A DNA stretch of 64,000 bases from CAG-492 sp035388585 (GTDB lineage: Bacteria > Bacillota > Clostridia > TANB77 > CAG-508): assembly GCA_035388585.1 (NCBI GenBank), contig DAOOQE010000002.1, positions 26,453 to 90,452 on the forward strand, read 5' to 3'. The notes below the pieces were generated by a model. The model was not told the origin of the DNA, did not search any database, and was given only the letters and a program-made list of their open reading frames with translations. A program made the position numbers and the translations under genes. This document shows, piece after piece, positions 37,001-52,000 of the stretch (positions within the stretch are counted from its first letter, which is position 1; every line of letters begins with the position of its first letter).

Positions 37001-40000
37001 TTTTTTTACAACTACAGAATATGTTTTAGTACTACTATTATACATTGTAACATTTTTTGTTATTGGAATATTTTCTTCTTCTCCATCTACAATATTAGTT
37101 TGTATATCAGTTACTGTAATACTTTCTATGTTTGTATTGCTACTTACTCTTGTTATTTCTAATTCATAAACTGATTCTTCTCCATTTTCAGACATAACTG
37201 ATACATTAAATAACTTAGTTTGTCCATCACCTACTATAACGCTTGAATTTAAAATATTGTTCTGACTATATATTCCTAAATCAATTTTAATTTTTGCGTT
37301 TTTGTCAACAGCCTTAATTTCTACAGGTATATCAGATTTTCCAGAAACAACAGCTTTATATTTATTTTCGGTTTCTTTATAAGTTCCAAGTCCATCAACT
37401 TTTAGATAATCAATTCCAGTTTCCTGAGATTTTTTACGAACAGTTAATATATTTTCTTCAAAACCTCCACCACTATATGATTCAACCTTTAATATATAAT
37501 TCTTAATTTGTTCATTTTGAGGCATATTCAATGTTACAACACCTATACCTGATGCTAAAACTGTATTTCTATCTTCACTCAAAATATAAACATTTTGTAC
37601 TTGTTTTTCTGATTTAAATTCAATATTAATATTTTCTGTAGCATTTACAACACTATAATACACTCCAGAAAAATCATCAAACATAACAACCTTAGTATTT
37701 ACCTTAACCTCTAAAATTTCTAAATTGGCTATTTTAAAAATAGTTATTTTATATACTGTGGTTGTAATTTTGTCTTCTGCCAAAATTTCCAAATTCAAAA
37801 TAATTCCATCTTCTGTATACCCTGATAAACTAATTAATTTATTCATAATATTTACGCTATAATCTGTATCTGTGTCTAATTTTTGAACAGCATTAATATC
37901 ATTAGTTGTAATTTCTAGATTTATTTCAGCCTTGTCCTCGTCAACATATATATTAATATCTGTACCATCTTTTTCTAATTTCAATATATCCTGACTTGTA
38001 ATATCTTTTATAAGACAATCATTAGATTCTTTTTCAATATTAACAAAATATTTTTTTTGTGTTCCATCTTGTGCTATAACAGTAACCTCAATATTATTAA
38101 TCTCATTAGGAGTATTAACTAGATTAGTTGAAGTCTTAATATTTTCAAGATTTGTTACAATTTTCACACTTGAAATATCTGATTCCGCAATTGCCTGTAT
38201 ATATAAATTTTCTGTTCTTTTTGTTTTATAATAGTATGTTCCATCTACTTTAAGTTCAGCAGGTTCCATATTTTCCTGATCTAAACCAACATATATTCCA
38301 CTTAAATTTGTATTTCCTTCCTGTTGCTCAACCTCAAGATTCTTAATCTGTGTTGTTCCATCTTCTGCGATAACCTCAATTTCATAGTTCATAATTGGTT
38401 CAACTATTTGATTTACTATTGTATTTCTATAACTATTGTTTGTAATACCACCTATTACAATTATTGCATTTTCATCTTCTGCTACAACATTTATTTCAAC
38501 TTCTGAAACAGTATGAGAAATTTCCGCCTTATAATTTCCTTCATCATCAGGATTTATTAATTTATTATTAACTTCAATTGTATCAATTTCTGCATTACTT
38601 GATTTTTCTAAAATCACAATTTTATATTTTTGAATTTCTATTCCATTTTGTGCTTTAACAATAACATCTACAATCGTTTTAAATGTATCTTTTACTATTA
38701 ATATAGAAGAATTTCCCATTTTTTCTTCTTGATTTCCCAATACAACCTTTGCCAATGAGTCTTCTAATTCAACATATACATTATAATTTTCATCATCAAT
38801 CTTAATTTCATATATATTTTGACCTTGTTTATATTCAGGAACCAATCCATTAATAGTAACATTTTTTATATTAGTATTATCAGACAATGTTTCTATAACT
38901 AATTCATAGTTTTCTGTAGTTCCATCTTCTGCTTTTACAAATAATTCAAAATTATTAATTCTAGAATCAATCGAAACATCTTTAATAAGTGTATTTAAAT
39001 TATATTCATTATAATTTAATCCTACACTTGCTAAGCCATTTTCACTTACTGCTTGAATACTTACAGTATTTAATGGTTGTTGTAACTTATAATAATAAAT
39101 CCCCTCACTATTTAAAATAACTTCCTCACTATTTACACTAAGTGTTTTCAAATTATTATTTGATGACATTTTTGTAATATTTAAAGTATATTCTTTTGTA
39201 TAAATAGGATCTTGTGCTTGAACATATATTTTAACAACTGTTGTGTCTTCTAATAAACTAATTGTTTTTGTTGTTTTGTTTATTTCAAATTCATTTTCAT
39301 TAACTTTTACCTTACTACTAATATATCCAGTTATTGCAGTTACATCTAATTCATTATATTGATTTGGAATTTTCACCTCGTAAACATCGCTATTACTATT
39401 AATTTCCAAATTTTTATTAAATGTACCTCCAGATAAATTAATATACTTTAAAGAAGTATCTTGTTCTTGTTTTTTAATTATTAAAAAATATTCAATTTCA
39501 TTTAATGATTCATCAATAATCTTTATAGAAAACTCATTTCTAGAATTTGTAATATCCACAATTTGTTCAGATTCAGCTAATTGTTTTTCAAAATCTCCTA
39601 TTTTTACAGAATAATTTGAGTTAATTGATTTTGCATAAACAGTAGCATTTTGTTGATCTGATGGAACAAATATTTCATATTTATTTCCATTTGGAATAAT
39701 TAATTTCCCATCAACAGTTAATTGTTCTAAATCATTTACTTGTGATTTTTTATAAATAATCAAAACAAATTCCTCAACAATTCCATTTTCAGATTTAATA
39801 TTTATTGGAACTGTTTTAATTAATGCTGATTCAACAGATATCTCTTTACTTTGAGAACCTATTTCGTATTCTTTTCCATCTATGCTTACACTTGCATACT
39901 GATTTTTCGCTATTACATTACTTACACAAATCTGAGTATTTTCTTCAACTACTATCTCATATCTAGATAAAGAAACAAAACTTGCCTCAATTCCATTTAC

Positions 40001-43000
40001 TAAAATCTTTTCAATACTTGTATTATTTGAAATTTTTTCAATGTTTAACAAGTATTCTAAAACTGTTCCATTAGAAATTTTTATAAATACAGGAATTTGA
40101 TTTGTTTTATCTATTGTACTAATTTGTATTTCTAATTCACCAATTCCAGAATTTGTAAAACCAATACCATCTAAACTTATTTCATCTGTTGCATTATTTG
40201 TAGTAATTTTTAGTAAAGAACTATTTTCATCTGTTACAACCTTACCACTATACTCCATTTGTCCAGAAACATTTAGACTAATATCATTTACTGTTACTGT
40301 TTTAATTCTTTGTTTTTCTATTGGAACAACATATCTTTCAATTGTTTGGTTTTCACCTGTCACCTTATCTGTAACTGATATAGTTGCATCACCGTCCGAA
40401 TGTGCAGTTAAACCCCCATCAACAACTGTAACAGCTTCCTCATTAGAACTTACCCAATCAAAATCTATTAATTCTTTAGAATTTTTATTAAATACATTAA
40501 ACATATCTACTTTTACTTCTAGTATTTCAGTATCATTTACTGTCATAATTTTAGATTTTGGAAGAACTTCGTATTTTTTATTTCCAATTAAGGTATGTAT
40601 TAAACTATCGTTTCTTGTTGAATTTCCTAAAGCACCATATTCATTTTTTCCAGAGCCATAAACATTTCCCGTATTTTCTATAATATAAGAATTATTATAT
40701 CCACTACCTACCGCAAATGTGTTATTTGAATATTCCTGTGGCTGAACAGGTGTTAATTGGTTAATTATGCTATTTAATCCTAATTGTCCAAAATTATTAT
40801 TACCCCAAACATATACTTTTTCATCAATAGATTGATACATATTAGTATTTTCTACAGCTGATATTTCTATTGCATTATTTTCTGAAACTAAATCCAAAAT
40901 CCCATTTTCATATTTATAAATACTTCCTTGTTTTGTTAATATCAATAAATAGCCTTGGCCTACCTGAACTTGTTGAACATCAGATATAATATCTAAATAT
41001 CCATTTAAAATTTCACCATAACCAAATATTTTACCATCTGCTGTTAATATAATAGATTGATTTTCTCCTGCTGCAACATCTAATATTCTTTCATTTATAG
41101 TACCTATAATAACTGGAGAACTTGTATTTCTACCTACATTATTTTCACCTAATTCACCATTTGAATTTTTACCCCAACCATAAATTATTCCTTTTTTATC
41201 TACAGCTACTACATGAGATTTTCCTGCAGAAATTTTAAAAATATTTTTTATACCTAAAACTTGTACTAGTTTATTTTTAGAAATTGTATTTCCTTGCCCT
41301 AATTGTCCAAAAGCATTATCTCCAACAGACCAAACCGTATTATCATTTCTTAATGCAATAAAAAAGTTTTTACCAGCTGATACTTTTTTGTATGTAACCA
41401 ATATATTTGTTCTATTTGGAATATCTCTTGTTATATTTGTACCATCACCCAATTCTCCATTTGAGTTATATCCATATGACCAAATTGTACCATCCGCTTT
41501 TAATACAGCTGCAAAATTTTCTCCAGATTGCACTTGTGGTGCAACACTGTAATTTTCATCTACTACATTTACCTTTATGATATATACTTTATTTTCTTGT
41601 ATATTATTAATTCTAACCCATGTTTTCCCTATTTTTTCTCCACGAATCATTTTTGTTCCTGTAATAGTTGCAATCATTGTGTTTAAAGAATTGTATTCTA
41701 ATATATTTTCCACTTCTGTTTCTACATTTATTAAATTAAATTCATGTATAAATTGATTTTTTATATCTTTTGTTTCATTTACTTTTATTGTAATTTCATT
41801 ATTTTCAAATCCTGATTCACTATTTCCAACCCTTTTTGGTATTATTCCTTTTGTTTTACTTATTAATGATTCATCACCTTGATTATAATCTCCAGATGCC
41901 CAAACTGTTCCATCTTTTTTTACAAAGTTTGTATATCCACTTCCACCTGAAACATTTATTACATTATTTATTGTACTTAATTTTACAAATGTTGTTTTAT
42001 CAGTTTTTGTTCCATCACCAAGTTGGCCTAAATTATTTAAACCTGAAACATATACATTATTTGCAGAATCTATTAATAAAGAATATCCTTTTCCTCCTGT
42101 TACATATCTAATATTTTGAATTCCTTGTATTTCTACAGGAATATTGCTTTGTGTTTGAGACTGGCTATTTCCAAGATTTCCATATATATTTGAGCCCCAT
42201 GTAAATAATTTACCATCTTTGTTTAATGCTAATGAATGTGAATCACCTGTTCCAATTTCTACTACTTTGCTTAGCAAATTAATTTTTCTAAATGTATTTA
42301 TTTTTCTTGTTTCTTGTTCTCCAAATCCCAATTCCCCATATAAATTAGAACCTGTTGCATATACTTCTCCTGTAGATTTAAGTGCTATTGTATGATTTTT
42401 TCCTGGTTTAATATCTATTACATCAGATAAATATTTTGTTTTAGTGATTGTTATTTTATTTGTATAACTTCCAATTCCACATTCACCATTTGCATTTAAT
42501 CCCCAAGAATAAGCATTTTTGTCTTGTGTTATAACAAAACTGTTACTGTTTCCAGCTGCTATTTTTGTTGCATTTGCTATACTTTCTATTTTCTTTGGCG
42601 AACTTACAAATATATCTGTAGAATTTCCTAATTGATAATAATTATTTCTTCCCCAAACATATACATTTCCTGTAGAATCTAAAGCCATACTATGTTCTTC
42701 TCCACAAGCAATATCCACAATTTTTACACCTGTTTCAAAATTTACTTTTATTGGATTATCAGTTGTTTCTTGTGTTCCTATTCCTAATTGACCATATACA
42801 TTTTGTCCATATGCCCAAACTGTTCCATCAACTTTTAATGATAATGTATGTTTTCCACCTGTTACTATTTTTGGCTCAATATTAATTAATGTTCCTTCAG
42901 GTTTTGAACCTGTTTCTAATATTCTAACCTGTATTACACCTATTTTTTCTGTTCCAACTTCTTTTGCAATTACAGTTGTTCTTCCTTCTTTTAAACCTAG

Positions 43001-46000
43001 AATTTCTCCAGTTGTAGGATTTGCCAGTATTCTTCCAGAATCTTTTGACTCATATTCTATATTTGCAACTTTTTCTTCATATAAATTAAAATAATTTATT
43101 GTTCCATTAATATCAAATGTTTCTCCCACCTCTAAAACAATACTATTTTTATTTGTTTCAATAATATTTTTTCCAACTAATTGTGGTATTGCATAATTAT
43201 CATTTGAACCATTTCCTAATTCTCCATTTTCCCCATTACCAAATGTATATACATTTCCTGGATTTGTTATTACACTAGAATGTTTTACACCTGCTCTTAC
43301 AGCTATTACATCATTTATATTTGGTTGAACAATTGCAAATGCATTTTCCTGAATTCCTTCATGTCCTAATTGTAAATTACCATTTATTCCCCATGTATAA
43401 ATATTTCCATCACTTGATAATGCCATAGAATAATTTTCTCCTGCAGAAATATCAACTATATTTTCCAATAATGTCGACATTCCTGTTTTTACTGCTGTAG
43501 AAATATTTTCTGTTTTTCCAACTAAACTACCATCACCAAGTTGACCATAAACATTTATTCCATAACTATAGACTTTTCCAGACTCACTTAATAATAGCAA
43601 ATGGTCTGTTCCTTCTGATATTTGCACAATTTTTTCGTTTTCTATTTCTAATATTTCTGGGTTAGGATTTTGTCTTAAACATAATTGTATTTCTGTATTA
43701 TTTTTTATTGTTCTTACTTTTCCATCATCTGCTAAATAATATGTTTTTCCTAAATCTATAACATTTGCATTTATAGAAATAAGTGCCGGAGATCTTGTGT
43801 AACCCTCTCCCCATGCATAAATTTTACCTGTTGAATTTATTGCAAAAGATGTATTACCTACAGACTTAACTTTTACAATATTTGTAAGTCCTGGTATTTC
43901 TGTTGGTATTTTTTTGTTTGTTGTATTTCCCAATCCTAGCTGTCCATTAGAATTTAGTCCCCAAGAATAAACTTTCCCAGATTTTCCTTGTACTAAAGAA
44001 TGATTTTTCCCTACAGATATAGTTTTAGCAATTTCTGGTAATTCTATTTTATTTGGTATATTAATATTATTTGTATTTCCATTTCCTAATTGTCCAATAT
44101 CATTTTTTCCAAAAGACCAAACTGTTCCATCTTCTTTTAATGCAATAGTAAAACCATCACCATTTTCTACATTTGCAGAAGCTTCAGCATTATAACTTCC
44201 AGAAATATCAACATATACATTTTTTTTATTCTCTTTTGATTGATCTGAAACTGTTATTACAGTTCTTCCAATTTTTTTCCCTGTAACAGTATAATTATAA
44301 TTAATTTTATTTTCATCTAGAACCTCAGAATTATCAGCATTCTCTATTTTTTCTATTTCAGCTATATTTTTATTATTATTATTTATTATTAAATCATCTG
44401 AATTAATAATATCAGTTTTTAAATTAAATGAATTTAATAATGCTATAGCTATATTTTTATATTCATCTTTTTTTACAAATATATTTTCCGGAATACTTTT
44501 TATTTCTGTATTACCTATTTTCGTATAAATTTTTCTTGTATTATAATCTTCTGTTCCTAATTGACCCATTATCCCATTTCCAACAGAATAAACATAACCA
44601 TATTCATCAACTATTAAACTATTATTTAATCCTGCTGCTATTTTTTCAAATCTAGGAATAGTCAATTGTAAATCCTTTTTATCCTGAACATTGTTTATTT
44701 GAATTGCTCTGTTAGTATTAGTTTGTGTAATACCTAATTTGCTATAATTATTGTCTCCCCAAACATATACTTTTCCATTAGAATCAACAGCCATTGAACA
44801 ATCTATTCCAGCAGATATATCAATAATATTTTCTAAATAATTGCCATTTATATCTATTACAGGAACAGGCATATTAGTATCATTATAATTTCCACTGCCA
44901 AGTTGACCTTTTGCTCCCTTTCCAGCACAATATAATTTTCCATCTGATGTTAATACTATATAATGTTCATTTCCAGTAGATATTTTCGCAATATTATTTA
45001 AATATTCATTTTTAATTTCCGGATTAAATATATCATATATATGTCCATCCTTTGATAACATTTTGTTTGCAGATATATCAATAATTTCAGATATTGTATT
45101 TATTTTTTCTGGTTTATTATAGTTTTCACCAAAAATATATACATCACCTTTTTTATTTAAAACTATATAATTATTTTTATAAATTGAAACTTTAATTATT
45201 TTAAGCATTTCCAATTCCTGATTAGGTTCATTGTAAAATACAGAATCCTCAATAATTGTAGCATATTGTTGAATAGAATTCTTGGTTCCTAATGTTATAT
45301 TTCCCCATGTATATACTTTACCTGAGTCATCAACTGCAATGTTTGAATTAAAGTCACTACAGATATCTACTACATTTTCTAATATAGAATTATCTTCTTT
45401 TATTACCTGAACTGGGTAATTCTTCCCAATTAAAGTTCCATCTCCTAATTGTCCTAAAGAATTATATCCAAAGCTCCATACTGTTCCATTTTCCTTTAAT
45501 ACAGTTGTATGAACATATCCTATAGAAGATTTTGAATCTGTTCCTTTATTTATTTTTATAAAAACATATGTAACAAGATTATTATCTGTGTCAGTTATTT
45601 TCAATCTTGTATTTCCAGATTTTTTTGCAATTATATACCCATTTACTATTTCAGCTATATCAAGATTTTCAATTTCATATACCATATTTCCTATTGTTAA
45701 ATCTTCTGTTTGAATTTCATTTAATTTTACTATTGATAATTTATTATTATCAATATAGTAACTATCCCCCGTTTTCAAATTTATAGTTTTATCTGAATAA
45801 GTTAATAATGAACCTAAAATATTTATAGTAATACTTCCATCTCCACCTGCACCTCCAGGAATTGTACTTGCAATACCATTAAATTTAAGATTAGGCATAG
45901 AAGTAGATTCTCCCCCATTTGCAACTAGATTTCCACTAAATCTATTATTATTAGTAAAAATATTTATACTTCCACCACCTGAACTTCCTCCTGCTGTTGA

Positions 46001-49000
46001 AGCTCCTACTTTTCCTTTTAATCCTGAATATACTGGCGCTTTATTACCATTTGAAGAAATGCTTCCTTTTCCACTAATCGAATTTCCATATAAAATAAGA
46101 AGTCCACCTGTTCCATTCCCTGAAGTTTCTAAATTTGGTAAAGCATACGATGATGTTTTCCCTTTAAGATAAGATATTCCCTCTAATGGACCTGCTCCAG
46201 AACCAGCAAAATTAGAGTCTATTCCTGTTTCATATACTGATCCATTTCCACCAAAAGCAATTCCACTTAAAGGTTGAGAAGTTGTTTTTGCTGTTCCCTT
46301 ATATACAACTCCTCCTGTTCCTGAACCTCCTGAATAAGATGTTCCAGAGCCTGTTTGAGCTAAAACACCTATATTACCATTTTTTATTACATATGCTCCT
46401 CTTCCTCCACTACCTGTTTGTCTTCCTGTACCAGAATTACCTTTAATTCCAGAAGAAGTAGCAGATGTAGATATTTGATTCAAACCAGTTGCTCCGTTTT
46501 TTGAAACATACTCATATGTACCATCAATATTTTTCCATAAATACACATCTTCACCTTGTACATTATATGTACCTCTTGAAGACATACTTATATTTCCATT
46601 ATTTTCAACTTCACCTAAAACACATATATACATACCTTTTTTATAAACTATATTTGAAACTTTTTTTGCTGTAATAGTTATTCCTTGATTAATAATTAAG
46701 TTTTTATGATACTTAACAATAAGCATTTTATTTTCTGTTGTTGTATCTCCCAATTCTATCGTTTTTGATGTTTCTCCCTGAGTCAAACTATATTCCATAT
46801 CATCATAATAATTAATTAATTCTATTGAATATATTTGATTATTTACATATATATCATAATTTCCATTTGGTAAGTTTTTTTCCTTAATTCCATTAACAAT
46901 ACTGTCTAATTTAATAATAACAGTTATATCAATTTGTTTTGAAATTCCGGTAGGAATATGTGTAACATTTAATTTAGTTTTTCCATAATTCAAACCTTTT
47001 ATCTTATTTCCTTCAACTTGTATTTTTGATTCGTCTTCAATACTATAAATAAAATTTGATTGATCGAATTCTGTACTATCAGATTTCACATTACACATAT
47101 TTTCCATTCCAAATTCAAGAGTTATTTCTTCTCCAATGTCTAAAAATCCATTTCCTAAATTTGATGAAATACCATTTTCTCCAATTTCTGTAAAACTGGT
47201 AACCTTACTAATATCAGGTAATCCAAGTTCTCCATAATTATTTAAACCTGTTGCAAAAACAATTCCTTCGATAGTAGAAATAACAGAATTATTTCCTTCA
47301 CTTTCAGAAATATTTTCTATATAATCTAAACCATTAATTTTTGTCATCACAGTAGCTTTACTCAAAGCTTGTAAACCAATTGTTCCATCTAAATTATTAC
47401 CACATACATATAATTCATTATTAGAAGTTATTGCCATACTTGTATCAACACCTGCTGCTATGTCAATTACATTATCTAATATAGAAGTTGTAATATAATT
47501 ACTAGACTTACCTAATTCACCATTAGTATTATTGACCCCCCATGAATAAACACTGCCTTTATCTGATAATGCAAGATAGTGATCTGAACCTGCACTAATT
47601 TCAGAAATTCCTACCAATTCAACTATTGGATTTTCTAAATTAAATAAACTAAAAACCTTTCCTTCTTGGCTCAAACAGATATCACCAGAAATATCTACCA
47701 TTTTTTTATTTGTAATTAATTTAATTGGATATATTGAATAACCTTGTCCCCAAATATAAACTTTTCCTTCTTTATCTAATGCAGTTGAAAAATTTTTATA
47801 TCCATCTATTTTGACAATATCTTTAAGACCCTGAACGATTTGTGCATAATTTCTACTATTAGAAACTGAACTTCCTAATTGTCCATATTCATTGCTACCC
47901 CAAGTATATACAAAACCATCAGCAGATAAAGCCACACTATGATTATATCCTGTTCCTATCTCAACAATATTTTCTAATTTTGTGTTTTCATTTATATAAA
48001 CTTCTGTAGGAACAACTGTATTAATATTATTTCCATTTCCAAGTTGACCTAAATCATTTTTTCCAAAACCAATTATTTTACCATTTTCTTTTAACCCTAA
48101 TGTAAAATTCTTACCAACAGATAATTGAGATTTTATTTTATTTGTTACAACTATATATATACTTGTCTCAAGATTATCTATTGGATTAATAATTTTAATT
48201 TTTGTTTTTCCTTCATTTAATCCTGTAATTTTACCTTGTGAATCAACTACAGCAATATCTGTATTTAATGACTGAAATGTAATAGAATTCAAAACAGATT
48301 CTTCCAATTCTCTTTCCATAGTTCTATCTACTAATTGTATTTTAGATTTTTCTATTTGATAATTTTCGGTTTCTTTTAATTGAATTTCTTTTACAGGATA
48401 GTTAAGTGCTGTTGTAGTAATAGTAACACTTCCATCTCCTCCTGCTCCTCCTGTTACTACAGAATCTGAGGCACTAGAGAAAAAGTTTGGCATTGTTACC
48501 CAATCTCCACCAGTTGCACTAATTGTTCCTTTATATTTATTAGAATTAGTAAAAATATTTATACTTCCTCCACCTGAACTTCCACCTGCTGCTGCTGGCA
48601 AATAATTTTTGTATGATGAATAAACAGGTGCTTTTGTACCATTTGAATTTATACTTCCACTACCTTCAACAGTATTTGAATATAAAACCAGTAACCCTCC
48701 AGTTCCATTTCCATCTGAAACAAGATTTATGCCTGTCATATTTTCAGAACTAATACTTGTAAAATATGTTGACCCTTGGATTGGTCCTGCTCCACCAGCA
48801 ACAAAAACAAATCCGCTATTTGGAATATCTCTAGACCCATCTCCACCTTTAGCATAGCTCGAAGAAGCCTGAGTACTGGTTTTAGCTGTTCCAACAAATG
48901 TAACTCCACCTGTTCCTGAACCACCTGAATAAGAAGTTCCAGAACCTGTTGGTACAATTATACCAGTATTTCCATTATTTACAATGTATCCTCCTCTACC

Positions 49001-52000
49001 ACCACTTCCAGTTTGTCTTAATATTCCGGAATTACCTTTTGTTCCTGCTGAACTAGTAGTTGTAGATAATTGATTTAAACCAACTGCACCAATATTAGGA
49101 ACATATTCATATGAACCATCTATATTTTTCCATAAATATACATCTTCTCCAGCAACATTATATGTTCCTCTTTTTGTCATACTTATTGAACCATTATTAA
49201 TAGTTGTACCTAAAACACATATATACATACCTTTTTTGTACGATAAACCTGATACTGTTTTTGATGTTAATGTAACACCTGAATTAACTGTAAGATTTTT
49301 ATGAAATTTAACAATTAACATTTTATGTTCTGTTGTACTATCTCCTAATTCAATAGTTTTAGATGTTTCTCCACCTGCTAAAGAATAAACAACATCATCA
49401 TAATAATTTATTAATTCTATTTTATAAGTTTGACCATTTACATGAACATTATAATTTCCATTTGGAAGATTGGTATCTTTTATACCTTTTACTATACTTT
49501 CCATTTTAATTACTACAACAACTGGAATTTGTTTTGTAACACCAGTAATGGTATGTGTAACTGTTACATTAGTTTGTCCATAAACCTCTCCTTTAATAGT
49601 TTTTCCATTTAAAGATGCTATAGATGGATCTGAAATTGTAACATTAAAATTATTTTGATTATAGTCACTAGAACCTGATTTAATATTAAACATATTTTCC
49701 ATTTTAAATTCTAATGTTTTTTGTTCACCTAAATCTAAAAAAACATTCTCAGAATTTGAAATAATAGAATTATTTCCAACTTCTGTGTAACTTGTTACTT
49801 TTTGATAACCATTATTTAAACCTAATTCACCATTAGTATTAATTCCTGTTGCTAGTACTTTTCCTGTAATATCTGATATTAAAGAAGATGAACTTTGTGT
49901 TCCAGAAATATTATATATTTTATTTGTAATATTTACTTTTGTCATACTTGTTGCATTAGGTGTTGATTGCAATCCAATTCCGCCATCTGAATTATTCCCA
50001 CAAACATATAAATCATTATTAGATTTTAATGCAATACTAATATCATTTCCTGCAGAAATTTCTAAAACATCTTGTAAAATAACTGTTGTAACTGTTGTTG
50101 CAGTTTTTCCTAACTCACCATTAATATTATTCAATCCCCATGAATATACATTTCCACTATCAGATAAAGCCAAATAATGATCTGAACCTGCACTGATTTT
50201 AGAAATGCCCATTAATTCAACAACAGGAGATATTAAATTATCTATTTTATATATTTTACCTTCATCACTTAAACATATATCACCAGATATATATACAAAT
50301 TTTTTACTTGATAAAAGTTTTATAGGAAATGCAGAATATCCTTCTCCCCATATATATATTTCTCCATCTGAATTAATAGCAGAAGAAATATTTTTATATG
50401 CATCTATTTTGACAATACCACTTAATATATCAATTCTTTTTGCTACATTTTTAGTCTGTTCAGATGTATTTCCTAATTGCCCATAGTCATTTTTTCCCCA
50501 TGAATAAACATATCCATCCTTAGACAAGGCAACTGAATGACTATTTCCAGTTTCTACCTGAATTATATTATCTAATGTAGTTACAGAATTGTCCTTGCAT
50601 ACATCAATAGGATTAATAGTGTCTGTGTTTGAGCCATTTCCCAATTGACCTAAATCATTTTTTCCGAATCCAGTAATTTTACCATCTTCTCTAAGTACAA
50701 GTGTGAAATTTGAACCAACACTTATTTGTGACTTAAATTTATTTATAACCGTAATATATATTGATGTTTCTAATCCATCTAAATTGTTAATTATTTTTAT
50801 TTTTGTTTTACCCTCTTTAATACCTGTTATCTTTCCATTAGAATCCACTAATGCAACTTCTGGATTTTCTGACAAATATGTAATTGATTCCCTTGCTTGT
50901 ACACTTAAACTTTTAGAACCCGTATTATCTATTATTTTTAGTTTAGAATCATCTATTAAATAATCTTGGTTTTTCTTTAAAGACATCTCTTTTTCTGGAT
51001 AACTTAATGAAAAAGTAGTTATATTAAAAGTTCCATTTCCACCAGAACCTCCTCCTACAACAGTATTTGAAGTAGAAGTAAAAAAGTTTGGCATTGTAAC
51101 CCAATCTCCTCCTGTTGCGGTAATTGTTCCATTAAATTTATTTGATTTTGTAAAGATATTTACACTTCCACCACCTGAACTTCCGCCAGCAGCAGCTGGC
51201 AATGCTGCTTTAGATGATGAATATACAGGAGCTTTTGTCCCATTTGAAGAAATAATTCCATTTCCTTCAATATTATCAGAATATAAAACAAGCAATCCCC
51301 CTGTTCCATTTCCATCTGAAACAGCTGTTATTCCTGTCATATTATTAGCAGTACTTTTACTACTAAAATAAGTTGTTCCCTGTGGTAACCCTGCACCACC
51401 TGCAGCAAAAACATACCCGCTATCTGGTGGATGCTTACTTCCATCACCACCTTTAGTATAACCTGTAACAGACTGTGTAGTGGTTTTAGCTGGTCCCACA
51501 AATGTTACTCCACCTGTTCCAGGTCCACCAGAATATGATGTTCCAGAACCAGTTGCAGCAATTACACCAGTATTTCCATTATTTACAATATATCCTCCTC
51601 TACCACCACTTCCTGTTTGTCTTCCTGTTCCAGAATTACCTTTTGTACCTGATGCACTAGTGGTTGTGTTAAATTGGCTTAAACCTACAGCACCAACTTT
51701 TGGAATGAATTCAAATGTTTCATCTATATTTTTCCATAAATAAACATTTTCTCCAGAATTATTATATGTTCCTCTTCTTGTCATAGTAATAGTTCCATTA
51801 TTTATAGTTGTTCCTAAAACACACATATACATACCTTTTTTATATGTTAATCCAGATACAGTTCTTGCTGCAAGAATTACACCAGGATTAACAGTTAGAT
51901 TTTTATGATATTTTACTACCAACATTTTATATGTAGTTGTTGAATCACCTAATTCAATTATTTTAGAAGTTTCTCCATTTGCTAATGAATATACAACATC

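Noticed and set aside
51480..51743. Pro/Val-rich 87-codon plus-strand frame
   Set aside because: It is the antisense image of the Gly/Thr-rich repeats in the giant gene.
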